Below, in pieces: positions 31,401 to 42,259 of a DNA stretch of 64,000 nucleotides. Source of the DNA: Mytilus galloprovincialis (taxonomy: Eukaryota; Mollusca; Bivalvia; Mytilida; Mytilidae). Both the position numbers and the translations under genes were made by a program. Below the pieces are notes generated by a model, which saw only the letters and a list, made by a program, of their open reading frames with translations, had not been told where the DNA came from and ran no database searches. The stretch is from positions 21,873,847 through 21,937,846 of the forward strand of contig NC_134851.1 of NCBI RefSeq assembly GCF_965363235.1, in the 5' to 3' direction. How positions within the stretch are numbered: position 1 is the first letter of the stretch; each line of letters opens with the position of its first letter.

Positions 31401-32220
31401 ACCTACATGTACATGTAGGAGACAACCAAGAACCAAAACAACAAATAAAACAGACCATCTGGATTTTAGTTGATGTGTTGTTGGTATTACCTTGCACCAT
31501 CTTTTAATTACTTCTAATGTTTTATAAAATATAAGTGGTTCAATTAAGAAATGAATGTTTCTTTTTATAATGTAATGGGGCGTAAAAGTGTTGACAAATG
31601 CTCTCTCCGCGTTACATTCTTAAAATGTGTACAAGATCAACGCTTTCACCATATAAAATTACTAAAATGAGAAGCATTCATTTCTTTTTATTCTATTTTA
31701 TGCTCAGACCATAAAACAAATTGTTACCTGTGCAATTTTCCATTGAATCACGTGTCATTGCGAATGTAAATTTTCATCGTGAGATGAAGGTTCATTGTTG
31801 AATATTGTCAGCCAATCATACTAACGGATTCTTATGAAACATACATATAATGTAATTATTTCAATATAACTAATAAATGTTCAACTAATCCACCATTTTG
31901 ACTGCTATGTTAAGACCTGTTTGTGATTTGTGACCTCGGATATCATAAACGACAGCGGCGTATATGACTAACACATATTTAAAACTGACAAATTTTCCTC
32001 GTTGTATAATATTCAAATCAACCGCCCTTAGATATTCAACATGCAATGCAATGAAGTTTGAAAAATATTTCACATACATATACACCGCTAAATTACTATG
32101 TTTACCTTTATATAAATTGTTTGTTAGCATCAACACTGAATAACATATAAACACGATCACAATCCATGACGTTTTGTGTTTTAAAACTTTTCTGATCAGC
32201 AAGGTAGACTTTCTCTTCAT
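27375..32220 (-). CDS. Carbohydrate sulfotransferase (HNK-1/CHST8-14 family), three-exon model, 434 aa
   Basis: Exons on the minus strand: 32220-32106, 29555-29467 and 28475-27375. Phases fit exactly (1, then 0) and all sites are GT/AG. Exon 1 encodes 38 residues with a basic N-terminus and the hydrophobic SWIVIVFICYSVLMLT, a type II Golgi signal anchor. Exon 2 adds 30 stem residues. Exon 3 is the catalytic domain: the 5'-phosphosulfate loop CGIEKVGSTFWRRL (about 116-129) and the 3'-phosphate site FVRDPYSRLLSGY (about 176-188), then KYDYIGKMET. The family transfers sulfate from PAPS to glycans in the Golgi; the acceptor cannot be told. The length matches the family. A splice acceptor directly precedes the ATG (ctatttcag|ATG), so a 5' untranslated exon probably lies upstream. 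Intron 1 holds a large minisatellite. Confidence 0.82.
29467..29555 (-). CDS. Sulfotransferase exon 2 (stem, 89 nt)
   Basis: Acceptor ctgaactttctag, donor ATTCAG|GTAATA. It reads AEEKWIEVELDKG ... VSRPETIQ, enters in phase 1 and leaves in phase 0. This is the only way exon 1 reaches exon 3 in frame: direct joining of exons 1 and 3 gives a stop after about ten codons. Confidence 0.72.
29640..29880 (+). repeat. Solo 3' tail of the Penelope-like family seen at 52630
   Basis: GTATTGAAGACACGGGTTGG, GGTCGGGTTGTTGTCC and CATTCCCCATTTCCATTTTC match the 3' end of the element at 54010-54122. It lies in sulfotransferase intron 1, next to the minisatellite. Confidence 0.7.
29905..31395. repeat. Minisatellite array, ~33-36-bp unit, ~1.5 kb
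   Basis: About 40 imperfect copies of a unit with core CATGAGATTTTTTGTCGGCT then TTTATGCATAC. Parts form a higher-order repeat: GTAGGTGATATGTATGCATA recurs at 30084 and 30320, 236 bp apart. The long minus-strand ORFs here (such as 30127-30576) are the repeat itself and are not genes. It lies in intron 1 of the sulfotransferase. Confidence 0.92.
32106..32220 (-). CDS. Sulfotransferase exon 1 (signal anchor)
   Basis: ATG at 32220-32218, 38 codons plus one base, donor TATAAAG|GTAAAC. MKRKSTLLIRKVLKHK precedes the membrane helix. The ORF continuing past the donor is intronic. Confidence 0.72.
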
Positions 32221-32244
32221 CTGAAATAGAAAGTGAACATTATA

Positions 32245-32420
32245 CAGTGTAACCTGTCTAATCCGATACCTGCGTATTCCAACATCCTGCTTTACCCGAC
32301 ACATTTTCATGGTCCCAAAGAATGCCTATCATTGTAGAAAAAACCTGAGTTTTCCGACACCCTACTTAATCCGACATTTTTTCTGGTCCCTCTGTGTGTC
32401 GGATAACACAGGTTGCACTG
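32245..32420. mobile_element. MITE, Tc1/mariner-pogo-like (176 bp)
   Basis: The ends CAGTGTAACCTGT and (inverse) CAGTGCAACCTGT extend into a ~28-bp imperfect inverted repeat and are flanked by TA on both sides. It lies 25 bp upstream of the sulfotransferase start codon. Confidence 0.75.
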
Positions 32421-33124
32421 TAGATCATAAGGACATTTTCACAAGCATCATCAGAGTCGAGACATAAAAAGAATTACGACAAAAAGACAAATAATTTTAC
32501 AAAACACTACATAGAAAACTTAAGACTGAGGAAAGTGAACTCAAACAAAACCAGGAAGTGATTCCAGGTTCAATTGAACGGTAAGCGTATCCTGCTACAT
32601 GCACTAGTTGCACCATCGTGTGACTCATGGTCATTCTATGTGATGTATCGGTCGAGAAAAAGAGGATGGCTTTGTGGTTAAATTTATGACGATTAGATCT
32701 TTATGTTGTCATCTTATCACATACCTGGGGATACTGAGTCTCACTTTACTTTTACATGTTCTATGCATTTGTTAACAATTAAGGGAAGAACTATTTAACT
32801 TCAAAAGGGAGGGGGGGTATGATTTTTTTTTCTAAAAAAAAATATTCTGTTTACCGAATTAAGGAAAAAAATATTCTGTTGAAGCAGAGGAAAAAAAATG
32901 TAATATGTGCTCCCTTCACGTTCGTTCGTACCTTTCGTCAAAATGTAAGAAAGCTCGTATAACATTTCGACAATAATAATTTAGAGTCTCCGGCAAAAGA
33001 GCATTCTTTTCTTTATTAAATTTATCTTTTAAAAATCGCAAATAATACACGCTTTTAATATCAGAAAACAGCATTCTTTTCTAAATTAGATTTATCTTTC
33101 AAAAACAAGCAAATCGCAAACAAT

Positions 33125-33295
33125 CAGTGGCGGATCCAGAACTTTTCCTAAAAGGGGGGGGGGGGGGGGGGCGCTGACTGACCTAAGGGGGGGTCCGCTC
33201 CAGTCATGCTTCAATGATTCCCTATATAATCAACCAAATTTTTCCCACAAAAGGGGGGCCCGGGCCCCCTGAGGGCCCCCCTGTATCCGCCTATG
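33125..33295. mobile_element. MITE with GGCGGATCCAG ends (171 bp)
   Basis: The left end CAGTGGCGGATCCAG and right end CTGTATCCGCCTATG are imperfect inverted repeats. The 5-bp direct repeat ACAAT flanks it (33120-33124 and 33296-33300). The interior has a run of about 18 G. An uninterrupted copy of the flank (CAAATAATACACGC, near 33041) gives the empty site. A related inverted copy lies at 47915-48050. Confidence 0.75.
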
Positions 33296-33429
33296 ACAAT
33301 ACACGCTTTTAATATCAGAAAATAAAGAATAAGTATTGTCAAAAACACTTACCTCCGATACGTTACACGTTGACCACGATTACACACATTTGCGCGGGAA
33401 TTGTTCAAGCACGAGTTTCACGGGATCGA

Positions 33430-34555
33430 AAAATGATACTCTAAATTTAACGACAAAATTCACATTTATTTTTATTTTCTATGAGTACACTATCCGCAAA
33501 TTGTCAACTTGGATCATGGAGATCTGCAAGACAAGGATGCTACAGAAAAAGTTAAATGTGAAATAAATCTAAGAAAAAAAGATTTTGTGATCAAGTATTT
33601 TTTTCTATCAATTTAAAAAAAAAAAGTAATGCGACTCTTATGATCGCAGGCATCAAATTTAACCTATAACTTTGATCGCAATGCTTTACTTTAACAAGCA
33701 TTAAATGTTTTAAAAAAGAAGAAAAACTAACAGGTTATCAAAAAACCATTTAACGTCAAAGGATTAAAAATTGGAGGCTATGAAAGTGTCTGTTGAGTAG
33801 AGGTTCTCTGTTGCACCTCTCTCCTAAATCTGCCCTTGAGCTTTAATTATAGATCAACTAATTATATGCATGATTGTATATCGTTTTGTTTACTTACATA
33901 CATATTTTAACACATAAAGGAATATCAGGAAAACAAACCTACAACTTTGTATATTATATATTGTGGATTTCATAGTGACGATTAAACAGTAAACAAGCTT
34001 GGAAGATAGACGGATGATGGTCACGCAACATCCAGTGGCTAATATTTCATGAACGTTCAGGACCAAAAACGCAATTATGAACTAAATACGCTTTGGAGCC
34101 TTTTTAAAACAGTTTTTAGGGATATTGTTTTCTTCTGACTAGCCTATAATGAGGATATTTTATAAAGTTATCTCTTTCCCCTGGTGGTTTATTATTTTGA
34201 CATATCGAACGTCCAAAATCATATATCTCTCATGTAGAATCTAATGTCGTTGTATTGGGGGTAATGGCCCTTAATAGGCTAAAATTAGGGTGTTCCATGG
34301 CGATTATTTGAATATGTCAAAACAAAGGATCCCTTAAACGATTCTTACGTATGATTTGTCAAGCGTACGTATCTTTCGTCAAAATGTATAAAGCTCTCAT
34401 GAGGTACTACCTCCAATAATATGGAAATGTCGTGGCGGGTCATATATATATATCCATCTCCTAGATAATACATGCATATTAACAAACTAAAATGTTTCCC
34501 CAGAAAAACAAATCAATCAAATTAACAACATAAACTATGCATTAATCAATGTTTT
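33430..34555. other. No gene recognised
   Basis: AT-rich DNA. TTTCGTCAAAATGTA with flanking similarity occurs at 32935 and 34373, indicating an old dispersed duplication. Nothing else supported. Confidence 0.35.
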
Positions 34556-35284
34556 GCTCATTGTTGAAGGCCGTACGGTAGCATATATATGTTATTTTTT
34601 GTGTCATTTAGTCTCTTGTGGAGAGTTTTCTCATTGGCAATCATAACACTCGAATTAATGAACGTTTCCAAATTTGTTGAACCAAAAACACTGACTCCAT
34701 AACAGTTATAAGATCGACAAAGTTTTATTTTTAAGTTAGTGCGCATGCCGAATGTCAGTCGGGAGTTCTGGAAGGCCAACAGCACAATCGTTGAGATTTC
34801 ACAAACCACAGTCAAATCAATATTATTTAGACCACGAATCACGCCGACTTTTCACCTTGAATCAAAATGTGTATTCACAGTAGCGGATTCGGCTACTAAA
34901 AAAAATCCAGGATAAAAGGGGCCGGGATCCCAACAAACAGTCCCCATTGGAAAACATTGATTGGCAAAAAAAGGGGGTGCCAACCCACGGAACCCACACC
35001 TCTCTGAGGCTATCCCGACCACTGTTTTCAAGTCATGAAAACCTACGTAATCGACAGTGTCCATATTTCGAGCGGACGAGTTTCGTTTGTTTATTCTGTA
35101 ATGAGATGGGTGTGCAGTTGTACTTTTCTTGACTCCCTAAATGTATCAGGGCTATGATTTTATTTGTAAAATCATTAGAAAAACAATTAAGTCTTGAAGA
35201 GTCACCAATGACAGGAATAAGTTGTTGCAGTACACGAAGATCCAACACATTATTTATTTATCTATTGTTTTTGTGCTTTTAAGT

Positions 35285-35720
35285 TTGTTATAATTGTCGA
35301 ATCTTCGACTTTAATAAAAAAAAAAAAAAAAAAAAAGCGCTACATAGCGATCCTACATTCTGTCGTCGTCGTCGTTGTCGTCGTCGGCGGCGTCCACAAA
35401 AAATCGTTCTGTGGTTAAAGTTTTTGAAATTTTTATAAATTTCTTAAACTATTCTGAATTTCTACCAAACTTGGACAGAAGCTGGTTTTTGATCATAAGA
35501 TAGTATCCAGAAGTAAATTTTGTAAAAAAAAATATTTTTTCCATATTTAACTTATAAATTGACTTAGTTTTTCTGCCAGGATACATTAATACATTCACTC
35601 TGTGGTTAAATTCTGAAAAAAAAAAAAAATAACCTTTTTTATACTATCCAGGATTTTTATACCTGTTTATCAGTATTTTACTTATAAATGGACTTAGGTT
35701 TTCTTCCAGTTGATATTACA
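35285..35720. repeat. Dispersed repeat with GTC-rich microsatellite
   Basis: A poly-A run (about 35315-35335), then a GTC/GTCGTC tract (about 35362-35392), then CTACCAAACTTGGACAGAAG and two degenerate copies of TTTACTTATAAATGGACTTA-like sequence (35546 and 35678). No coding capacity. Confidence 0.5.
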
Positions 35721-36239
35721 TAGTCTGCAGTTACAGTTTTTAGAACATTTATTGACTTCACGGTTCAGCTAGCAAGCAAGCTAGTCAAAAATGTTACCTT
35801 TACTTACACACTCAATGTATTTTGCTGTAAAACTCGATCAGTTAAAATTAACAAATGCTATATTATGAGGGTTTAGAGGGGATTTTCCTCAGTTCTGTAT
35901 TCTATAAAAATTGTAGGCTAATATTCTCTACTGTTTATTTTTGGCCCATTTCTCTGCTTACTTTTTGGAAGCCATTTTCTTTATTTTTGATCCATTATTC
36001 TCCATTTTGTAAAGTCCAATTACACCTTATTTTAAATAATAAAATGTTCAATCCATAGTTTAAACAAAATGATCAAATTACAACTAGATTGTTCTTGTTT
36101 TATTGTCATCTAAATGGCTATTTGTATGTTATGTGAAAAGTTAAATCATTGACCAATAATACCCTACGTCAATAGATCAAATCAAGTATACAATGTACAG
36201 TTTATATTCAAGTCATAGGGAAATTTTGGTATTCAAAAA

Positions 36240-38050
36240 TTAAATCGCTAAAATAAACAGAATATGCTAAAGAATGTTATGATGAAAAAATAGTAAATTC
36301 ATTGATTTCACGAATAATTATATGAACGTTAAAATATAGCGTTTCGAAAATGATTAATACTAACTGCTGCAGTCCTTTTTGCCTTTTGCCTACTGTTATC
36401 TAAAGATGTATCATATGCGCAAACTTCTTTGTTGAGATGTTTCCTTTTGCGACAATTGTCATTTTTAGATGTATCATCTGTACTAATTGTTATTTAAGAT
36501 GTATCATCTGTACCAATTGTTATTTTAAGATGTATCAACTGTATCAATTGTAATTTTAAGGTGTATCATTTGTGTCAGTTGTTATTTTGTCATGTTTTAT
36601 TTTCGGCAAGTGTTATTTAAGATATAGTATTTGGGCTAATGTTATTTTCAGAAGCATCATTGGCGCCAATTGTTATTTCAAGATGTTTTATTCTCGCCAA
36701 CCGTTTTTTTCGAAAGTATTGAATTTGCGTCAATTGTTATATTAAGATATATCATTGGTACCAATTGTTAATTTAAGATACTTAGTATATCAGTTGCGCG
36801 AATTGTAATTTTAAGGTGTATCATTTGCGACAAGTATTTAGTCTATATAAATGCTATTATGATACTTGGTAGCAAAATACGGGAATATTCGAGCTGCAGT
36901 TCCTAAAAAAAACCGCGACCATCAACTTATATGATGGATAATCAGTAAGTGAGAGGTTCAGCTAGCTAAAAATCCAGATTTAATCCACCACCATTTTCTA
37001 CATAAGAAAATACATGTACCAATTCAGAAATATGACAGATGTTATCCATTCATTTGATGTTAAGGAGCTTATTATTTTTCCATTTGTTTATGGATTTTCT
37101 TATTGAATTTTTCACCGATGTTTGGTTTTTTTTTATTTTAATATTTACTACCAATTAAACATTCTTATGTTGTTCTTACCTTTTTTTAATACAATCCTTA
37201 AACGGCTTCACCAACTTCTGAATAAAAGTCTACACCAACTACTAAATAAACGGCTACAACGGCTACATTAACTACTATATGCTAGTAGTAACATCGTGGA
37301 TCTGTTTGCATTCAAAACAATGCTATTCTACACGTCGATCCCCAATCTATACACATATTGTATAAATATAAGGATGAGAAGATGTGGTATAATTGCCAAT
37401 GATACGACTCTCCACCAGACTTGAATTCGACGTTTTTTATTATATATTTATGATTTTAAAATTCAAAACCACTCCACTTTAAACAGTTGTTTCTAATCAA
37501 TAAAAAGACTGACGTCTTATTTGTTGTTTTTCTCAATTGTAACTGTAACCGTTGCAAATCAAATTTAGTTTAAGTATTTTAAATGTCCATGTCATGTTTT
37601 TATGAGTCCTTTATGAACTCTTAAAAGACGTGAATAAAAAGTCAATACTTTTCAAGGGCTCTTTTCACCAAAAAAATCTTACGATTTGAATTATTACTTG
37701 ATTTTATTTCACTTGACTGTGCGGAGTTTAGCCCGTTCGCTCACGATAAACCAATCCATCTATAGATAGGTGTTTTCAATGATGTGTCCAGTTATGGTCA
37801 TTGATCCGGTTAAAATATGTAAACACCATATGTGTTTTTGCAAAAAATACACAACTGTTTATTTTCGTGTAAAGCGGAGTTTAAAACATGTAAAAATTGT
37901 CACATTTTGGATTATGTGGATATGAAAGTAACACTACTACAACAAAATATGCATATGCCGTTATTCTATAATGTTATACTTTGGCCGCATTTCTGTCAAC
38001 AAAAACTTTGTAAACGTTGTGTTGCGTTTGTTGTTGTTTTCTAAACGCTA
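36240..38050 (+). repeat. Minisatellite-bearing long module, copy 1
   Basis: Order of blocks: CTAAAATAAACAGAATATGC; GGCTGCAG-like; 31-bp minisatellite (36400-36835); AACTTGGTAGAAA-like; GAGCTGCAGTTCCTAAA; ATCCACCACCATTTTCTAC; ACGTCGATCCCCAATCTATA; GAAGATGTGGTATAATTGCC; CTGTGCGGAGTTTAGCCCGT; ACACCATATGTGT. The same order recurs at 45280, 49435 and 51770. Function unknown; the small ORF at 37832-38044 is part of it. Confidence 0.8.
36400..36835. repeat. 31-bp minisatellite, cluster 1
   Basis: About 13 diverged copies of a unit like ATCATTTGCGCCAATTGTTA plus TTTTAAGATGT. Confidence 0.8.
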
Positions 38051-39189
38051 CAAAAGTAGAAACAAATACATCGTTTAATAAGTCTTTACTGACCCTGTTT
38101 GAACTTTCAATAATGCATGCACATGTTGTTGGTAAACAGACTTTTTACAAACGTAGAAACAAATACTTCGTTTTATCAGGTTGAAGTAAGAAACAAATGT
38201 AGCGTTTGTACTAAAAAACGACAAACGACAAACTGCGCAATTTACTATTTTGAGATGTTTCCTTTGTGCCAATTGTCATTTTAACATGAATTATATGTGC
38301 AAATTGCTATTTTAAAGTCATATGAAACGATTGAGTGGTGAAAAATAATGTTTATCCAATTCTTGAACCAATGCATGTATATATCATAAATTTAAGTCCT
38401 CTGTGCACGATTTTCTCAATTGTTACGCTAATATATCGTATAATCGTCAATTTATTTTCTCTCCGTCTGTTATGATTAAAATTTAATGAATATGGCTGCT
38501 CATTAAATGCCGTGTTTTGAAGCCGAAGTTTACCGATTGTCATGCACCTTATAGTAAACAAATAACACAAGTTGCTTTCTTTAAAAAAAGAAATGCAATC
38601 GTAAACCCAAATGCTTGTTTGGCATTATATATATATATTAGATAATTGTTTAATAAAGATGTATTGTTTTATATTACTTTTGTTGTGCATGAGAATTAGA
38701 AACTGACATTGCCTGTTTACCTAATGTAATACCGGCTTCACACATCAACGTATAGATCCGACGTACGTCGGCCGTGGTAAAAAAAAAATCATGCACGCTA
38801 CCAATACGCTAGTAAATTTGATGCATTCAACCTGTCAATCATATCTGTATCGTGTGCACAACGACCTAAAACGTGTATTGGGTGTGCGTAAAGCGTACCT
38901 ATGCGTTTCTCCTAGTCTTTCTACATTCCCGACTGCAGGTCTGTCTATATGTGAATGTTTGTCAATAAGTCTGTCACATTCGCCCGTCTGTTTACATGTT
39001 TACCAGTCCGTCTATGCCCACTGGTTCGTCTACATGTTCACTAGCTTTGAAATAGCTTTCGGTAAGTGCGATTCTTTCAGTGATTTGTGTCTATTGTTTT
39101 TATGTAAGTGATTATTGTGCACCTTACCCATATTTTTAGGGACGCGAATTGCAACTGATATTTTACAGTTTTTTTCTTGCGATGTGTTG

Positions 39190-40195
39190 TCCTTATGGTT
39201 TGGTTCATTAGGGAGGGTTGGGTTTATGGCCACCACATTGTTTATATACCAATGTCCATTCTAAAGCCAGGAACATGTAGTACAGTGGTTGTTGTTCATA
39301 ATTCATGTCGGTCAAGTTTTTTTCGTAAATTATTTTGTTATCAATAAGGCTATTTAGTTTTGTTTGATTTTTGTTTTTAAATCTTAATGGTCGGGGCATT
39401 TAATAGCCGACTAAATAGAGTTTTTTTTTCATTTTTGGAGGCCGCTCGGTGGCCTTTAAAGACTTACTACCACGTCATTGTAACTCTGGTTGATACTTGT
39501 ATCATTAGTGCTGGACCATGGTCGATCCTATGCACCTTTGAGGCAGGCGGGATATTTTTGTAGATCTTGTACAGCTCAAACTAATGGGAGTAGTTCCTGT
39601 ACTTCTATGTCTTGTCCCATGTTGCATGGTTGGAGAGGGTGTAATATCTTCTGTAGGTTGGATGAAGTTTCACCCGTATCGGACTTCTTCTCCTAAATGA
39701 AAGCTTTAAGGCGACGAGTATTTTTGTATGCAATGTGCCCTTCACGTGTCTCAAACTTATCTGTAGCGTTTTCAACGCTCGTGCAGAGCTAGTGTATATT
39801 ATGTACGTGCAGTTTACAGGTATACGCTTGACAAACGCTTGAGCTGAATGAAATTTTTTATGTTCCATTAAAATTTTCCTGAAGGAAAAGCGTTCACCAA
39901 GCGTATACCTTTGCTTTTCGACGTTCTTCAGACTTATGGAACGCGGGTTTAAATGCTTGCGTAGCGTTCCTCTGGTGAGCAACTAAGTTACGCATACGAT
40001 GATACGGACTTTGTTAATTTTCTTTTTTGACTGATTATTTTACATTGTCTTTTCGGGGCCTTTTATAGCCGACTATGCGGTACGTGCTTTGTCTGATGTT
40101 GAAGGCCGTACGGAGACCCATAGTTTGTACTTCTGTGTTATTTTGGTTTCTTGTAGATAGTTGTCTCATTGACACCAAACCATATCTTCTTTTTT
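39190..40195 (+). repeat. Remnants of the 3' region of the second Penelope-like family
   Basis: 39200-39420 (GGGAGGGTTGGG, CAGTGGTTGTTG, AATAAGGC) and 40045-40195 (TTTACATTGTCTTTTCGGGG, TTGAAGGCCGTACGGAGACC, TGTCTCATTGACACCAAACC) match the 3' region at 63270-63600. The intervening ~550 bp contain an unexplained, Arg/Lys-rich minus-strand ORF (39605-39982, 125 aa) that I do not recognise. Confidence 0.55.
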
Positions 40196-40831
40196 ATATT
40201 CGATATCTTATCGCCGACCTGGTTAAGTCTGCTAAAAATGCATGCATGATTCATTTTTAGGTTATCAGTCGTAATGAAAGTGGCACATTTAATTCGTAGT
40301 TTCATTGCTTGAAGTATCATTTCTTACATCTGCATGGTCAAATGTGTATTTTTTTAAAACAAATTTTAGATTTTGATTTCATTCACGGTTATTTCCCCCC
40401 TTTTCATATTGAATATCTATACTTATCAGTCGCATTTTAATGACGAAAAGGATTCAGAGGTTATTATGTGACCTCCTTGTTTAAAAAAAAAGTAAATAAT
40501 GTTGCAATATTTAAACAAAGAAAATAACTTTAAATTTGCAATATTAATGAAATAGATACGGACATAACTTTCATAATTAATTTTAACGTTATTTTCAATA
40601 AACGATTTTTTTTTTGAAAAATCCTCGTTTTTACACCTATTTGAGGCACGTATTTATGATTCCCATGTCCTTGGTCTATCCTAGACGTAAAATTTCAAAA
40701 AGTGCTAATACTTTTTTTAAAGATTTTATTTTTAATTGTTCTCGTTCAAAATATTTTATTTTTTCATTTTTAATATCTATTTAATTTTATTTTTAATAAC
40801 CATTTTTTTTATAAAAGTTGCAACATTTAAC

Positions 40832-41739
40832 CAAGGAGGTTATATTAGAAGGAGAGTGAACACTCTGCTTGAAACAAAATTAACATCCCCAGGATAGCAG
40901 TTCGATCAGAGAAAAATGATAAAAATATAAAGAAACCGACATGTTTATCACCCACTTGACATGGCCCTCTGATGTACCGGGCTGTTACCGCGAGCAGTTC
41001 GGACTAATAGATAAATCGCATATGTCACGTGGTTGTTATCAGTGAGTGGGTCATTAAAGTTCAGGTGTATTTTTGGTAACAATGCAGTATATAGGTGTTT
41101 ATGATATGGAAAAAGATTGGACGCGCAATTTCAAAATCAATCGTCTGTCTACCGTGAAAAAAGATGAAGAAATGACAAAGTTATGAGGGTTTAAAGGAAA
41201 GTTGGTGTGCGATTTTTATTCAACACTACATTGCTTTTAACAAAGATTTTCGCTTCACCTGTCAATTCCTGTTGATGAGAATTGGCAGGTAATAATCATA
41301 GAAAATATACGAATATGCAAAGTACTTTAGTTACGGTGACCGGTAACGACCGGAAAGAATATTTGCAATTGAAACATAGAGAAATTTATCGGGTACAACG
41401 TAAAAGTGCTTTCTGTTGGTATTAACATTGACGGCAATAAGACAGATATTAGTTTCATTTCTATTGGTTAGAAGTTAACTTTTAGCATAAAACTTTAATT
41501 TTTAATTACTTAATAAAAAATATCACAAAAAATCGTATTAATATATCAATAATTATATTTCCGGTCAGTTTATGACACCTCGGGTGTTTCCGTTCTTACT
41601 CGGGTATGTAATTAGGACAAAATCTCCCTCTGTGACAGAGTCGATCTCAAGTAATTTACACCCACTTACAGAAAAGTCGGTAACATTTTATGTGTAATTA
41701 TCGTCTTTCGTCCTCTCTCCTTCTAATATAACCTCCTTG
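40832..41739. mobile_element. Non-autonomous DNA transposon with 25-bp perfect inverted ends
   Basis: CAAGGAGGTTATATTAGAAG plus GAGAG at 40832-40856 is repeated exactly in inverse at 41715-41739. ATTTAAC directly flanks both ends (40825-40831 and 41740-41746), a 7-bp candidate target duplication. The ~900-bp interior has no ORF. A related ACCTCCTTGTTTAA end lies at 40471, so older copies may be present nearby. Confidence 0.7.
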
Positions 41740-42232
41740 ATTTAACAAAAAAAAAACCAAAACTGTAATTTGATCATATGCAAGAAAGACTTCCCTTTAA
41801 TTTCAGTATAAACAACATGTACATCTTCACTTAACGTAAAGAAAATGCTACTAAAACTCTTTCTTAAGATTTTATTTTTAATTATTCTCGTTCAGAATAT
41901 AAAGCGCATTGTTCACATGAAATCTTATCTCATATCTAGCACAGCTTGTTACATCGTTTGACTAATTAAAATACTACGCATGTAGGTTAATATTAGCAGC
42001 TTGTAATCGTGTGCAAGAAAGTATTATATAAATTTCAGATCATACGTAAAATATCTCTATAGCAACTTAAGATGCTAATGCATATTCAACAGATTAGTAA
42101 GCTATTGCGCATGCATTTGAAAAGTGGTCATAGCTATTGCGCATGTATTTGAAAGGTGGTCATGGAAAGAACAGAAGTGTTCCGAATAACATCCGGTGTC
42201 CGAAAGACTACATCACTCGTCCAATATATACT

Positions 42233-42256
42233 GCGTAAACCCTCAGGGGTTTACGC
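42233..42256. repeat. Perfect 10-bp-stem hairpin (module copy 1)
   Basis: GCGTAAACCC, loop TCAG, GGGTTTACGC. It is preceded by CACTCGTCCAATATATA, which also precedes the hairpin at 44518. Confidence 0.7.
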
Positions 42257-42259
42257 AAA

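Noticed and set aside
30127..31436. Long minus-strand ORFs rich in HAPAYKNI-like repeats
   Set aside because: They are translations of the ~35-bp minisatellite in sulfotransferase intron 1; the repeats run through all frames and there is no promoter, signal peptide or splice context.
28475..32106. Direct splicing of sulfotransferase exon 1 to exon 3
   Set aside because: The joined frame meets TAG after ten codons; only inclusion of the 29467-29555 exon keeps the frame.
31885..32310. 141-aa minus-strand ORF as a gene of its own
   Set aside because: Its 5' part lies in the MITE at 32245-32420 and its 3' part is beyond a consensus donor (AAAG|GTAAAC); only 32220-32106 is supported as coding.
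39605..39982. 125-aa basic minus-strand ORF
   Set aside because: No recognisable motif, an odd Arg/Lys bias and a position between two retroelement remnants; not enough support to call a gene.
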